Below, piece by piece: positions 1 to 6,681 of a stretch of DNA of 9,644 bases. Below the pieces are notes generated by a model. It was given only the letters and a program-made list of their open reading frames with translations, did no database searches and was not told the DNA's origin. The position numbers and the translations under genes are program-made. How positions within the stretch are numbered: the stretch's first letter is position 1; the number at the start of each line of letters is the position of its first letter. Source of the stretch: Sphingomonadaceae bacterium. Its GTDB lineage: Bacteria > Pseudomonadota > Alphaproteobacteria > Sphingomonadales > Sphingomonadaceae. The stretch lies in contig JAEMTM010000071.1 in the NCBI GenBank assembly GCA_016462305.1, forward strand, positions 1-9,644, in the 5' to 3' direction.

Positions 1-1076
1 GCCCGACCTTGGCGTTCAAGGATGTGGCGCTGCAATTGCTGGGGCAGTTTTTTGTACGCTTTTTGTCGGGTACGGACACAAAGCTGACGATTGTCGGCGC
101 AACCTCTGGTGATACCGGATCAGCCGCGATTGATGCCGTTGCCGGACGCGCGCAGATTGAGATTTTCATGTTGCATCCGCACAACCGCGTGTCCGATGTG
201 CAGCGGCGGCAGATGACAACTATTCTTGCGCCAAATGTCCATAACATTGCCATTGGCGGCAGCTTTGATGACGCCCAAGCGATGGTGAAGCGGATGTTCA
301 ACGACAGCGATGTCAACGGTCCGCTAACCTTATCTGCGGTCAATTCGATCAATTGGGCCCGCCTGATGGCGCAAGTGGTCTATTATTTCTACGCCGCGCT
401 TCGCTTGGGCGGCCCGGAGCGCAAGGTCGCTTTTTCGGTTCCGACCGGAAATTTTGGTGATGTGTTTGCTGGCTATGTCGCCGCGCAAATGGGTCTGCCC
501 ATTGAACGCCTGATTGTCGCCACCAACATCAACGATATTTTGCACCGCGCGCTTTCAAAAGGGGACTATTCGGTGCTTGGCGTGACCCCGACGGCATCGC
601 CATCGATGGATATTCAGGTGTCGAGCAATTTTGAACGCTTATTGTTCGATCTGGAGGGCCGTGATGGCATCACCACGGGTGCGCGGATGAAGTGGTTCGA
701 ACAAATGGGCAAGATGGTGCTGTCACCCGAAATGCGTAAAAAGGCGACGTTGCTCACCAGCGCGCGCACCGATGCCGAACAGATGTCCGCCGCCATGCGC
801 TGGGCCTATGGCGCGACCGATCAAATCATCGACCCGCACACCGCGATCGCTTTGCATGCTGCCCGCAATGCTGGTATTCGTCCCGATGTGCCGGTCGTAA
901 CCTTGGCGACCGCGCACCCCGCCAAATTCCCCGACGCCGTTGAAAATGCCACGGGTATACGCCCCGCTTTGCCTGCGCGGGTCGCGCAATTATTTGACCG
1001 CGAAGAACGCTTTGATATTCTGCCCGGCGAATATCATGCCGTGCGTGATTATGTGTTGGCGCGCGCCACGCGTTGA
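1..1076 (+). CDS. thrC: Threonine synthase, 5' end cut off by the window
   Basis: Converts O-phosphohomoserine to L-threonine with pyridoxal phosphate (PLP), the last step of threonine synthesis in the cytoplasm. The first complete codon is at base 3 and the reading opens with PTLAFKDVALQLLGQ, the PLP-lysine segment; the Schiff-base Lys is the codon at 18-20. Next come SGDTGSAA (phosphate/PLP loop), NSINWAR, the glycine-rich PTGNFGD and, near the end, HPAKFPDAVENATG, all typical of the long (about 465-residue) bacterial ThrC. About 357 residues are present, so roughly 105-110 N-terminal residues lie upstream of the window. The TTG at 9 is an internal leucine codon, not a start. It ends in TGA at 1074-1076, two bases before the next gene's ATG, suggesting one transcript with the methyltransferase, folB and the SDR. 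Family identity is very sure. Confidence 0.96.
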   Translation, partial: PTLAFKDVALQLLGQFFVRFLSGTDTKLTIVGATSGDTGSAAIDAVAGRAQIEIFMLHPHNRVSDVQRRQMTTILAPNVHNIAIGGSFDDAQAMVKRMFNDSDVNGPLTLSAVNSINWARLMAQVVYYFYAALRLGGPERKVAFSVPTGNFGDVFAGYVAAQMGLPIERLIVATNINDILHRALSKGDYSVLGVTPTASPSMDIQVSSNFERLLFDLEGRDGITTGARMKWFEQMGKMVLSPEMRKKATLLTSARTDAEQMSAAMRWAYGATDQIIDPHTAIALHAARNAGIRPDVPVVTLATAHPAKFPDAVENATGIRPALPARVAQLFDREERFDILPGEYHAVRDYVLARATR

Positions 1077-1078
1077 AT

Positions 1079-1957
1079 ATGGAACCCGATTTCGTCACCC
1101 TGATCAGCGAACCGCGCAGCGATTATACGCTGATCGATTCCGGTCATGGCCGCAAATATGAATCCTATGGCGACCGCCGCTTCATCCGGCCTGAACCGCA
1201 AGCGATGTGGGCCCCGGCATTAGACGCATGGCCCGCTGACGCCGAATTTGTTCCCGGATCAGACGATGATGGCGGCGGTCGTTGGTATAACAACAAACCC
1301 GTCCCCATGGATGGTTGGCCATTGTCGTGGAATGACGAAGTGCATTTTACGGCATCCTGCACACCGTTTCGCCATTTGGGCTTCTTCCCAGATATGGACC
1401 CGGTGTGGCGCTGGATGCAGGCGCAATTGGCGGGCGTTACCGACCCGGTTGCTATGAACCTGTTCGGCTATACCGGCGTTGGCACGCTCGCTTTGTCGGC
1501 GGCGGGCGCGCAGATGGTGCATGTCGATGCGTCAAAGAAATCGGTTGGGCAAGCGCGGGCCAATGCCGAAATGTCGGGCATGGCAGACCGCCCCATCCGC
1601 TGGATCGTCGATGACGCCGCGAAATTCGTTGCCCGCGAAGTGCGCCGCGAAAAACGCTATGACGGCATATTGTTGGACCCGCCCAAATATGGCCGTGGCC
1701 CCGAAGGCGAAGTGTGGCGGCTTGAAGAAGACTTGCCTGAGCTGATCGCCAATTGCCGCAAGCTGTTGGATGCGGAATCGAAGTTTTTGTTTTTAACCGT
1801 CTACGCCGTGCGCATGTCCGCGCTGGCATTAAGCGGGCTATTGGAATCGCATTTTGCGGACCTTGGCGGCAAGGTTGAATTTGGCGAGCTAGCGGTGCGC
1901 GAACACGGCAGGGGTATGCTTTTGCCCACCGCCATTTTCGCCCGCTGGTCGCGTTAA
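1079..1957 (+). CDS. Class I SAM-dependent methyltransferase, RlmI/COG1092-like
   Basis: Probable RNA methyltransferase, 292 aa from the ATG at 1079. A Rossmann methyltransferase domain covers about residues 95-292. Motif I is NLFGYTGVGTLALSAAGA (127-144), the acidic end of strand 2 is HVDASKKS (148-155), and motif IV is LLDPPKYGRGP (198-208). The DPPK motif, with GFFPDMD (101-107) just before the fold, resembles the RlmI and RlmK/L C-terminal family of 23S rRNA methyltransferases. RlmI itself is near 396 aa with an N-terminal PUA domain. Here residues 1-95 are short and I see no PUA signature, so the substrate cannot be assigned. A TTG at 1073 overlapping the thrC stop would add two residues; I prefer the ATG. 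Neither has a clear Shine-Dalgarno (SD) site, so coupling to thrC translation is likely. The family is sure; the target RNA is not. Confidence 0.85.
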   Translation: MEPDFVTLISEPRSDYTLIDSGHGRKYESYGDRRFIRPEPQAMWAPALDAWPADAEFVPGSDDDGGGRWYNNKPVPMDGWPLSWNDEVHFTASCTPFRHLGFFPDMDPVWRWMQAQLAGVTDPVAMNLFGYTGVGTLALSAAGAQMVHVDASKKSVGQARANAEMSGMADRPIRWIVDDAAKFVAREVRREKRYDGILLDPPKYGRGPEGEVWRLEEDLPELIANCRKLLDAESKFLFLTVYAVRMSALALSGLLESHFADLGGKVEFGELAVREHGRGMLLPTAIFARWSR

Positions 1958-1961
1958 GGAG
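1956..1961 (+). promoter_or_regulatory. Ribosome binding site of folB
   Basis: AAGGAG lies 4 nt before the ATG at 1966 and overlaps the TAA stop (1955-1957) of the methyltransferase. It is the clearest SD site on the left block and fixes the folB start. The spacing is slightly short, but the match to the anti-SD is strong. Confidence 0.75.
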
Positions 1962-1965
1962 TGAT

Positions 1966-2334
1966 ATGAGCGACAGTTTAATTCTTGAAGTGCACGATCT
2001 TGTCGTCAATGTCCTGACGGGTATTTACAGCCAGGAAACACATCTGCCGCAACCGCTGCGCATATCGATCAGCACCACGCTCGATATGGCCCCGCATTTC
2101 GCGCCCGATACGCCATTATCGGCTTCCAAAAATTATATGACGTTGAAAGAAGCGGCGACAAAATTGCCTGAGGGCGTGCACTTCACTTTGATTGAGGCGG
2201 TGGCCGATCATATCATGGACATACTGTTCGCCGATGACCCGCGTATCAGCAACATCGTCGTTAAAATCGTCAAGCTGGCGATTGCCGAGGATAATGAGGC
2301 GATTGGCATCACCATGTCGCGGGGCCGCACATGA
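1966..2334 (+). CDS. folB: Dihydroneopterin aldolase
   Basis: Cleaves 7,8-dihydroneopterin to 6-hydroxymethyl-7,8-dihydropterin and glycolaldehyde, a step of folate synthesis; the family usually acts as a tetramer or octamer in the cytoplasm. At 122 aa it has the normal single-domain tunnel-fold length. Family positions visible are the IYSQETHLPQ segment with Glu24 and Gln29, NY at 56-57, LIEAVADHI with Glu77, and the late Lys103 in VKIVKLAI. From memory these align with Glu22, Tyr54, Glu74 and Lys100 of the Staphylococcus aureus enzyme. The C-terminus IGITMSRGRT is also typical. An AAGGAG site supports the ATG at 1966. Its stop overlaps the ATG of the following SDR (ATGA, 2331-2334), so the two are probably translationally coupled. 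Sequence divergence from model FolBs is moderate, and an FolX-type epimerase activity cannot be excluded from sequence alone. Confidence 0.88.
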   Translation: MSDSLILEVHDLVVNVLTGIYSQETHLPQPLRISISTTLDMAPHFAPDTPLSASKNYMTLKEAATKLPEGVHFTLIEAVADHIMDILFADDPRISNIVVKIVKLAIAEDNEAIGITMSRGRT

Positions 2335-3086
2335 CCGCTAAGCCGCTTGCAATTGTGACAGGTGGCAAACGCAGGCTGGGCGCGGCGATTGCGGCGAAAC
2401 TTGCAGGCGCAGGCTATGCGCTGGCTTTAGTGAGTCATATGGATACGCCGCCGGACGCTGCTCTGACAGCCGCGCTAGAGGTGAATACAAGCGAATGGCA
2501 CGCATTCACCTTCGACCTCAGCACCGGCGATCCCGCCAGACTACTGGACATGATCGCCGCCCATTTTGGTCGCGCACCCGACCTGCTGGTGAACAATGCG
2601 GCCATGTTCGGGCAAGACGACTGGCAGACGATGACGCTGGAAACGCTGGAGGCGCATTTTCGTTTGAACCTGTTTGCGCCATTATTGCTTGCGCAGGCTT
2701 TGGTCCAAACCGCTGGCCCACTGGCGCGCCCCGCCATCGTCAACATCCTCGACCAACGTATGGTCAATCCGCATTGTGACCAGATGAGCTACACCTTGTC
2801 GAAGCAAGCGCTTGCAGCATCGGTGCGTTCCATGGCGGCATCCTTCGCTGGCCGTGCGCGGTACAATGGCGTCGCGCCTGGCTTGGTCATTGCAACCGAT
2901 GATTATACCGCACAGCAAGAAACGCGGCTGGCCGACATGATGCCCTTGGGCGCATTGCCGTCGCCATCGGCTGTGGCGGACGCTGTCGTCTATCTCGCCC
3001 AAGCGCAGGATGTTACCGGGCAAGTCATTTTCGTCGACGGCGGCGCACATCTCAAAAGTTTCGACCGCGACTTCATGCATCTTTAG
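2331..3086 (+). CDS. SDR oxidoreductase, probable pteridine/dihydrofolate reductase (FolM/PTR1-like)
   Basis: A 251-aa short-chain dehydrogenase/reductase, NAD(P)H-dependent and cytosolic. The nucleotide loop is TGGKRRLG (10-17), the TGxxxRxG variant typical of pteridine reductases. LLVNNAAMFG spans 85-94. The catalytic region has Asp141 in NILDQ, Tyr154 and Lys158 (YTLSK). Classical SDRs have Ser at the first position; Asp with the spacing D-13-Y-4-K is what I recall for Leishmania PTR1 (Asp181, Tyr194, Lys198) and for FolM. VAPGLV (181-186) and the C-terminal VFVDGG-like segment VIFVDGG (232-238) complete the fold. Its overlap with folB by ATGA makes a role in reducing a dihydropterin or dihydrofolate the best inference. 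Whether it makes tetrahydrofolate or tetrahydromonapterin is open. A non-pterin SDR is the alternative, which I consider less likely. Confidence 0.8.
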   Translation: MTAKPLAIVTGGKRRLGAAIAAKLAGAGYALALVSHMDTPPDAALTAALEVNTSEWHAFTFDLSTGDPARLLDMIAAHFGRAPDLLVNNAAMFGQDDWQTMTLETLEAHFRLNLFAPLLLAQALVQTAGPLARPAIVNILDQRMVNPHCDQMSYTLSKQALAASVRSMAASFAGRARYNGVAPGLVIATDDYTAQQETRLADMMPLGALPSPSAVADAVVYLAQAQDVTGQVIFVDGGAHLKSFDRDFMHL

Positions 3087-3190
3087 CGTGCGCTTGCGAC
3101 CGATTATTGCGCCGACGCATAAATAACTTGCGTTTTCGCCGCTGTTTCGCCAAAGGCAGCCCAAGCGCATGAGGCGAGCGGACAATACCG
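3087..3190. other. Intergenic stretch after the SDR gene
   Basis: This is noncoding sequence between the SDR stop and the putative 3' end of the - strand RNA. I see a short near-direct repeat of TTTCGCC (around 3134-3150) but no clear intrinsic terminator with a U run on either strand, and no credible gene. The long - strand open frame running through here is explained better by the neighbouring structured RNA. Confidence 0.4.
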
Positions 3191-3337
3191 CCGCAGTTTT
3201 GGCAGCGTGAGGGCCCAAATAAAGGCTCCGCCAAACGAACAAGATGCGTCAGCTTAGAGGCTTCCCATATCACGCAGGGTTGTTTCCAACGGGTCAGCAT
3301 AAGCTGCGCCCGAACACCTGCTGTTGCGCCTGTGCGG
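3191..3337 (-). ncRNA. ssrS: Probable 6S RNA
   Basis: 6S RNA mimics an open promoter and binds housekeeping RNA polymerase holoenzyme in stationary phase. Read on the - strand, this stretch folds as that family does. The closing stem pairs GCAG (3321-3318) with CUGC (3205-3202), GUG (3317-3315) with CAC (3209-3207), and GGGC (3311-3308) with GCCC (3214-3211). The bubble carries the small hairpin CAGC-UUAU-GCUG on its 5' side (about 3306-3295) and GGC-GGA-GCC on its 3' side (about 3232-3224). The long arm pairs AAACAAC with GUUCGUUU (one bulged C), and UGCGU with ACGCA. The segments UGACCCGUUGGAAACAACC and GGGAAGCCU look like alphaproteobacterial 6S, from memory. An outer CCGCA/UGCGG pairing sets the approximate ends, giving about 147 nt, near the usual size. 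Ends are uncertain by some 10-15 nt. A different structured RNA is the main alternative. Confidence 0.6.
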
Positions 3338-3352
3338 TCCTGATGAAAGGAC
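3337..3352. other. Small palindrome between 6S RNA candidate and helicase
   Basis: GTCCT-GATGAA-AGGAC forms a 5-bp inverted repeat with a 6-nt spacer in the divergent region. It could be an operator or simply the 5' edge of the RNA gene. No function can be assigned. The rest of the spacer up to 3392 is AT-richer (ATTATTTTGAAAGTATAAAT just before the helicase ATG) and probably holds promoter elements, but I see no convincing -35/-10 pair. Confidence 0.25.
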
Positions 3353-3392
3353 ACGCTTCGTGGGCCGCGACGATTATTTTGAAAGTATAAAT

Positions 3393-4934
3393 ATGTCTTT
3401 TTTCCAAGACCTGGGCCTTGCCCAACCTATCCTAAAGGCGCTTGAGGCGGCTGGCTATGATACGCCAACCCCCATTCAGCAACAGGCCATTCCACCCTTG
3501 CTTGAGGGCCGCGATCTATGCGGTATTGCGCAGACCGGAACGGGCAAAACTGCTGCATTTGCGCTGCCGTCGCTGCACCATTTTGCCACCAAGCCAAAGG
3601 CGCGTCAGCAATATAGCTGCCGGATGCTTGTCCTGTCGCCAACACGCGAACTTGCCGCGCAAATCGCCGACAGCTTCCGCACTTATGGCAAGTTTTTGGG
3701 CCTGAAGGTCGATTGCGTGTTCGGCGGTATGCCGATTTTCAGCCAGAAAAAGCGTCTTGCCGGCGGCGTCGATATTCTTGTCGCGACGCCGGGCCGCTTG
3801 ATCGACCTGATTGAGCAACGCGCGGTCACGTTGAAGGACGTTGAAATCTTCGTCCTTGATGAAGCTGACCAGATGATGGACTTGGGCTTTATTCACGCGT
3901 TGAAGCGTATCGACCAATTATTGCCAAAACAGCGTCAGACATTGTTCTTTTCCGCGACCATGCCAAAGGCGATTGCCGAGCTTGGCAACCGTTTTCTGAA
4001 CAACCCTGTGCGTGTTTCGGTTGCGCCCGCCGCGACCACAGCAGAGCGCGTCGAACAATTCGTGACCTTTGTCGAGCAGCGCGAAAAGCAGACATTGCTG
4101 ACGCTCAAACTGCAAAGCGAAGAGATTGACCGGGCGTTGGTCTTCACCCGCACAAAGCATGGCGCCGACCGCGTTGTGCGTGGGCTTGCGGGGGCCGGTA
4201 TCCAATCCGCCGCGATCCATGGCAACAAATCGCAGGGCCAGCGTACCGCTGCGCTGCAAGCATTCCGCGATGGCAAGATCAAGATACTCGTGGCGACCGA
4301 CATTGCGGCACGCGGCATTGACGTCCCCGGCGTCAGCCATGTGTTCAACTTCGAATTGCCCAATGTGCCTGAACAATATGTCCACCGCATTGGCCGCACC
4401 GCGCGCGCCGGCCGTGAAGGTATCGCCATGAGCTTTGTTGCGGGCGATGAGCGCGGCTATATGAAAGACATTGAGCGTTTAACTGGCATCCGCGCCATGA
4501 CGCTTGGCCTTCCCGAAGGTTTCCGTGCCGCCGTTGCTGCATTGCCACCCCCCGTTGCCGATAAGAAGCCGCAACAGGCCCGTGGCGGTCGCGGTGGTGG
4601 TCAACCCGGCGGCGGACGCACCAATTATGCCGGTAAGAAACTTGGCGGCAATAATGGCGGCACTGGTTTGAACGGCGAGAGCCGTAACCGCACGCACGCG
4701 CCGCAAGGTGGCTGGCAACCCGCCATTGGCCCACGCGACGGCAGCCGTGAAGGCAGCCGCGATGCACGTCCACGCAACGACAATGCCCCTGCCGCTGATC
4801 GTCGTCCAACCGCCGACCGCGCATTTGCCGCCCGCAGCGAAAACCGCCGCGACCCCGGCGCACCTGCCCGCAATTACGGCCCCAAAAAGGGTGGTAATGG
4901 CAACTATAAGGGCACGGTGAAGCGGGCGGGGTAA
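3393..4934 (+). CDS. rhlE: DEAD-box ATP-dependent RNA helicase, RhlE type
   Basis: Unwinds short RNA duplexes using ATP; RhlE family members act in ribosome assembly, RNA turnover and cold adaptation. It has 513 aa from the ATG at 3393. All core motifs are present: Q motif GYDTPTPIQQQAIP (21-34), motif I AQTGTGKT (46-53), Ia PTRELA (83-88), GG (111-112), Ib TPGR (132-135), II DEAD (156-159), III SAT (187-189), IV VFTRTK (250-255), V TDIAARGID (302-310) and VI HRIGRTARAG (331-340). Residues 390-513 are low-complexity Gly/Arg/Asn/Pro, basic and disordered, probably for RNA binding. An in-frame start at 3324 would add 23 residues without helicase character; I reject it because MSFFQDLGL is the usual RhlE N-terminus and a weak GAAAG (3381-3385) precedes the ATG. 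It is monocistronic, divergent from the RNA candidate and convergent with purH. Confidence 0.93.
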   Translation: MSFFQDLGLAQPILKALEAAGYDTPTPIQQQAIPPLLEGRDLCGIAQTGTGKTAAFALPSLHHFATKPKARQQYSCRMLVLSPTRELAAQIADSFRTYGKFLGLKVDCVFGGMPIFSQKKRLAGGVDILVATPGRLIDLIEQRAVTLKDVEIFVLDEADQMMDLGFIHALKRIDQLLPKQRQTLFFSATMPKAIAELGNRFLNNPVRVSVAPAATTAERVEQFVTFVEQREKQTLLTLKLQSEEIDRALVFTRTKHGADRVVRGLAGAGIQSAAIHGNKSQGQRTAALQAFRDGKIKILVATDIAARGIDVPGVSHVFNFELPNVPEQYVHRIGRTARAGREGIAMSFVAGDERGYMKDIERLTGIRAMTLGLPEGFRAAVAALPPPVADKKPQQARGGRGGGQPGGGRTNYAGKKLGGNNGGTGLNGESRNRTHAPQGGWQPAIGPRDGSREGSRDARPRNDNAPAADRRPTADRAFAARSENRRDPGAPARNYGPKKGGNGNYKGTVKRAG

Positions 4935-4945
4935 TTTGAGTCCAG

Positions 4946-5020
4946 GGCGTCATCCTGAACTTGTTTCAGGATAACAAACAAACGTAGCGCGTTATCCTGA
5001 AACAAGTTCAGGATGACGCC
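4946..5020. repeat. Perfect 30-bp inverted repeat (palindromic element)
   Basis: The arms 4946-4975 and 4991-5020 are exact reverse complements separated by 15 nt. Each arm is itself a small palindrome, ATCCTGAA-5 nt-TTCAGGAT (4952-4972 and 4994-5014). The DNA can therefore form one long hairpin or two short ones. It sits between the convergent rhlE and purH genes, 11 nt after the rhlE stop, where it could end or insulate transcription from both sides, but there is no U run as in a classical intrinsic terminator. The motif CCTGAACTTGTTTCAGGAT is common in sphingomonad genomes, to my recollection, so this is probably a dispersed REP/MITE-like repeat. No transposase is present. Confidence 0.9.
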
Positions 5021-5023
5021 ATT

Positions 5024-5055
5024 CTTGTCATTCCCGCGAAAGCGGGGATGACAAG
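5024..5055. repeat. REP-like hairpin with GAAA tetraloop
   Basis: CTTGTCATTCCCGC pairs with GCGGGGATGACAAG across a GAAA loop (5038-5041). This gives 14 bp with one T/G wobble at 5032/5047. It starts 3 nt after the previous repeat and carries the same GTCAT...ATGAC ends, suggesting related palindromic units in tandem. The sequence matches a REP type widely dispersed in alphaproteobacteria (recollection, not searched). Just after it, TAGGGTCAGGACCTA (5064-5078) is a further short imperfect palindrome before the purH stop. Confidence 0.85.
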
Positions 5056-5087
5056 CGTTAGCTTAGGGTCAGGACCTAGATCGCCGA

Positions 5088-6677
5088 TCAATGCCTAAAA
5101 TGCCGCATGCCAGTGAAGACCATGGCAAGGCCAGCGTCATCGGCGGCGGCAATCACTTCGTCGTCGCGCATCGACCCGCCGGGTTGAATGACCGCAGTTG
5201 CGCCCGCTTCGGCAGCGGCGAGCAGCCCGTCGGCAAAGGGAAAAAACGCGTCGGAAGCAACGGCCGAACCCAATGTGCGCGGGGCAGCCCAGCCATAAGT
5301 TTCAGCGGCCTCCTTCGCCTTAATCGCGGCGATACGCGCGCTGTCACGCCGGTTCATTTGACCCGCGCCAATGCCCGCAGTTGCGCCATCCTTGGCATAG
5401 ACAATCGCATTGGACTTCACATGCTTGGCAATCGTCCATGCAAAGCGGCAGTCCGCCAGTTCCTGTGCGCTCGGGTCACGTTTGGTAACGACCGTGAAGG
5501 CATCATCGGCAACATGGCCATTGTCGCGTGACTGCACAAGCAACCCGCCGGTAATCGGTTTGATCGACAGGCCGCCGCGTTTTGGGTCGGGCAAATCGCC
5601 GGTTAGCAACAATCGCAAATTCTTCTTCTTGGCAAATACCGCCTTGGCCGCATCATCGGCGGACGGGGCAGCCACGACTTCGGTAAAAATCTCGGTAATC
5701 GCTTCTGCCGTCGCTGCATCCAGCGGGCGGTTGACGGCAACGATACCGCCAAAGGCCGAGACGCTGTCGCATTCCAGCGCCGCGCGATAGGCGTCGATCA
5801 ATGTCGCCCCCGTTGCCACGCCGCATGGGTTGGCGTGCTTGACGATCACAACCGTCGGCGGGCCATCGCGAAACTCGGCGACCAGTTCAAGCGCGGCATC
5901 CGCGTCATTATAATTATTATAGGACAATTCCTTGCCCTGCACTTGCTCGGCCTGCGCGATGCCCGCAATATGCGGCCCAACAGGCACATACAGCGCCGCA
6001 CGCTGATGTGGGTTTTCGCCATAGCGCAATTCGGCCATGCGGTTGCCATTGACGGCAAGCATGTCCGGAAACAGTTGCTGCTGGTCGGTAAAGGCAAACC
6101 ACTGGCTGATCATGCTGTCATAGGCCGCCGTCGCCGAATACGCCTTTGCCGCGCATTTGCGGCGAAAGTCATAGCTGGTTTTACCGTCGCATTCCTCAAG
6201 CTCGGCAATCAGGTCATCATAATCGGCTGGATCGGTCAGGATCGTCACAAAGGCATGGTTTTTGGCCGCGCTACGCACCATTGATGGTCCGCCAATGTCG
6301 ATATTCTCAATAATCTCGTCGCGTGACGCGCCTTTGGCCACCGTCTGTGCAAAGGGGTAGAGGTTGACGACCACAAGGTCGATTGCGCCAATATGGTGCT
6401 CGGCCATCGCGGCGGCATGTTCGGGATTATCGCGCACCGCGAGCAGGCCGCCATGCACCATCGGGTGCAACGTCTTAACGCGGCCGTCCATCATCTCGGG
6501 AAAGCCCGTCAGCTCGCTAATGTCCTTCACCATAAGGCCAGCGGCGCGGAGCGTTTTGGCGGTCCCGCCCGTCGATACCAATTCAACATGCCGCGCCGCC
6601 AGCGCATGGCCAAGCTCCACCAATCCAGCCTTGTCAGACACTGACAATAAGGCCCGTTTAATGACGACGTCGTGCAT
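5088..6677 (-). CDS. purH: Bifunctional AICAR transformylase / IMP cyclohydrolase
   Basis: Catalyses the last two steps of de novo purine synthesis: formylation of AICAR by 10-formyl-tetrahydrofolate, then ring closure to IMP. It has 529 aa, the family's normal length. The N-terminal MGS-like cyclohydrolase domain (about 1-200) has STGGTA (35-40), the DGRVKTLHP segment (64-72) and LVVVNLYPF (101-109). The C-terminal transformylase domain has RYGENPHQ (218-225), the catalytic Lys-His pair in IVKHANPCGVA (278-288, Lys280-His281), SAFGGIVAVN, KSNAIVYAK and the final QPGGSMRDDEVI. The ATG at 6677 follows the heparinase-like gene by 4 nt, and an AGGA site overlaps that gene's stop, so it is the last gene of a - strand operon. 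It ends just short of the repeat cluster, with rhlE converging. Its use of a folate cofactor gives only a loose link to the folB block. Nothing is unusual in the sequence. Confidence 0.97.
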   Translation of the reverse strand: MHDVVIKRALLSVSDKAGLVELGHALAARHVELVSTGGTAKTLRAAGLMVKDISELTGFPEMMDGRVKTLHPMVHGGLLAVRDNPEHAAAMAEHHIGAIDLVVVNLYPFAQTVAKGASRDEIIENIDIGGPSMVRSAAKNHAFVTILTDPADYDDLIAELEECDGKTSYDFRRKCAAKAYSATAAYDSMISQWFAFTDQQQLFPDMLAVNGNRMAELRYGENPHQRAALYVPVGPHIAGIAQAEQVQGKELSYNNYNDADAALELVAEFRDGPPTVVIVKHANPCGVATGATLIDAYRAALECDSVSAFGGIVAVNRPLDAATAEAITEIFTEVVAAPSADDAAKAVFAKKKNLRLLLTGDLPDPKRGGLSIKPITGGLLVQSRDNGHVADDAFTVVTKRDPSAQELADCRFAWTIAKHVKSNAIVYAKDGATAGIGAGQMNRRDSARIAAIKAKEAAETYGWAAPRTLGSAVASDAFFPFADGLLAAAEAGATAVIQPGGSMRDDEVIAAADDAGLAMVFTGMRHFRH

Positions 6678-6681
6678 AATA

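Noticed and set aside
9..11. TTG as a start codon of thrC
   Set aside because: The codons before it (P, T) continue the conserved PTLAFKD motif, so it is an internal leucine.
1452..2009. A - strand open frame of 185 codons
   Set aside because: It is antisense to the methyltransferase and the folB start, Arg/Pro/Ala-rich, with no recognisable domain.
2682..3242. A - strand open frame of 186 codons
   Set aside because: It is antisense to the SDR and the RNA candidate, has no domain-like composition, and is best seen as a shadow of the SDR coding frame.
3073..3354. A - strand open frame of 93 codons with a CQNCGG motif, resembling a small zinc-ribbon protein
   Set aside because: It runs through the whole 6S RNA candidate and into both flanking genes. 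The base pairing explains the sequence better, and I see no SD site or family resemblance.
3324..3392. In-frame N-terminal extension of the helicase from an upstream start
   Set aside because: The 23 extra residues have no family similarity and overlap the RNA candidate. MSFFQDLGL is the normal RhlE beginning.
4345..4953. A - strand open frame of 202 codons antisense to the rhlE 3' end
   Set aside because: Its Arg/Cys/His-rich composition is what the complement of the Gly/Arg/Asn-rich rhlE tail gives. It reaches into the repeat and shows no family motif.
4946..5055. Insertion sequence or transposon ends
   Set aside because: There is no transposase and no room for a cargo gene inside or next to the palindromes. 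They fit REP/MITE-like repeats better.
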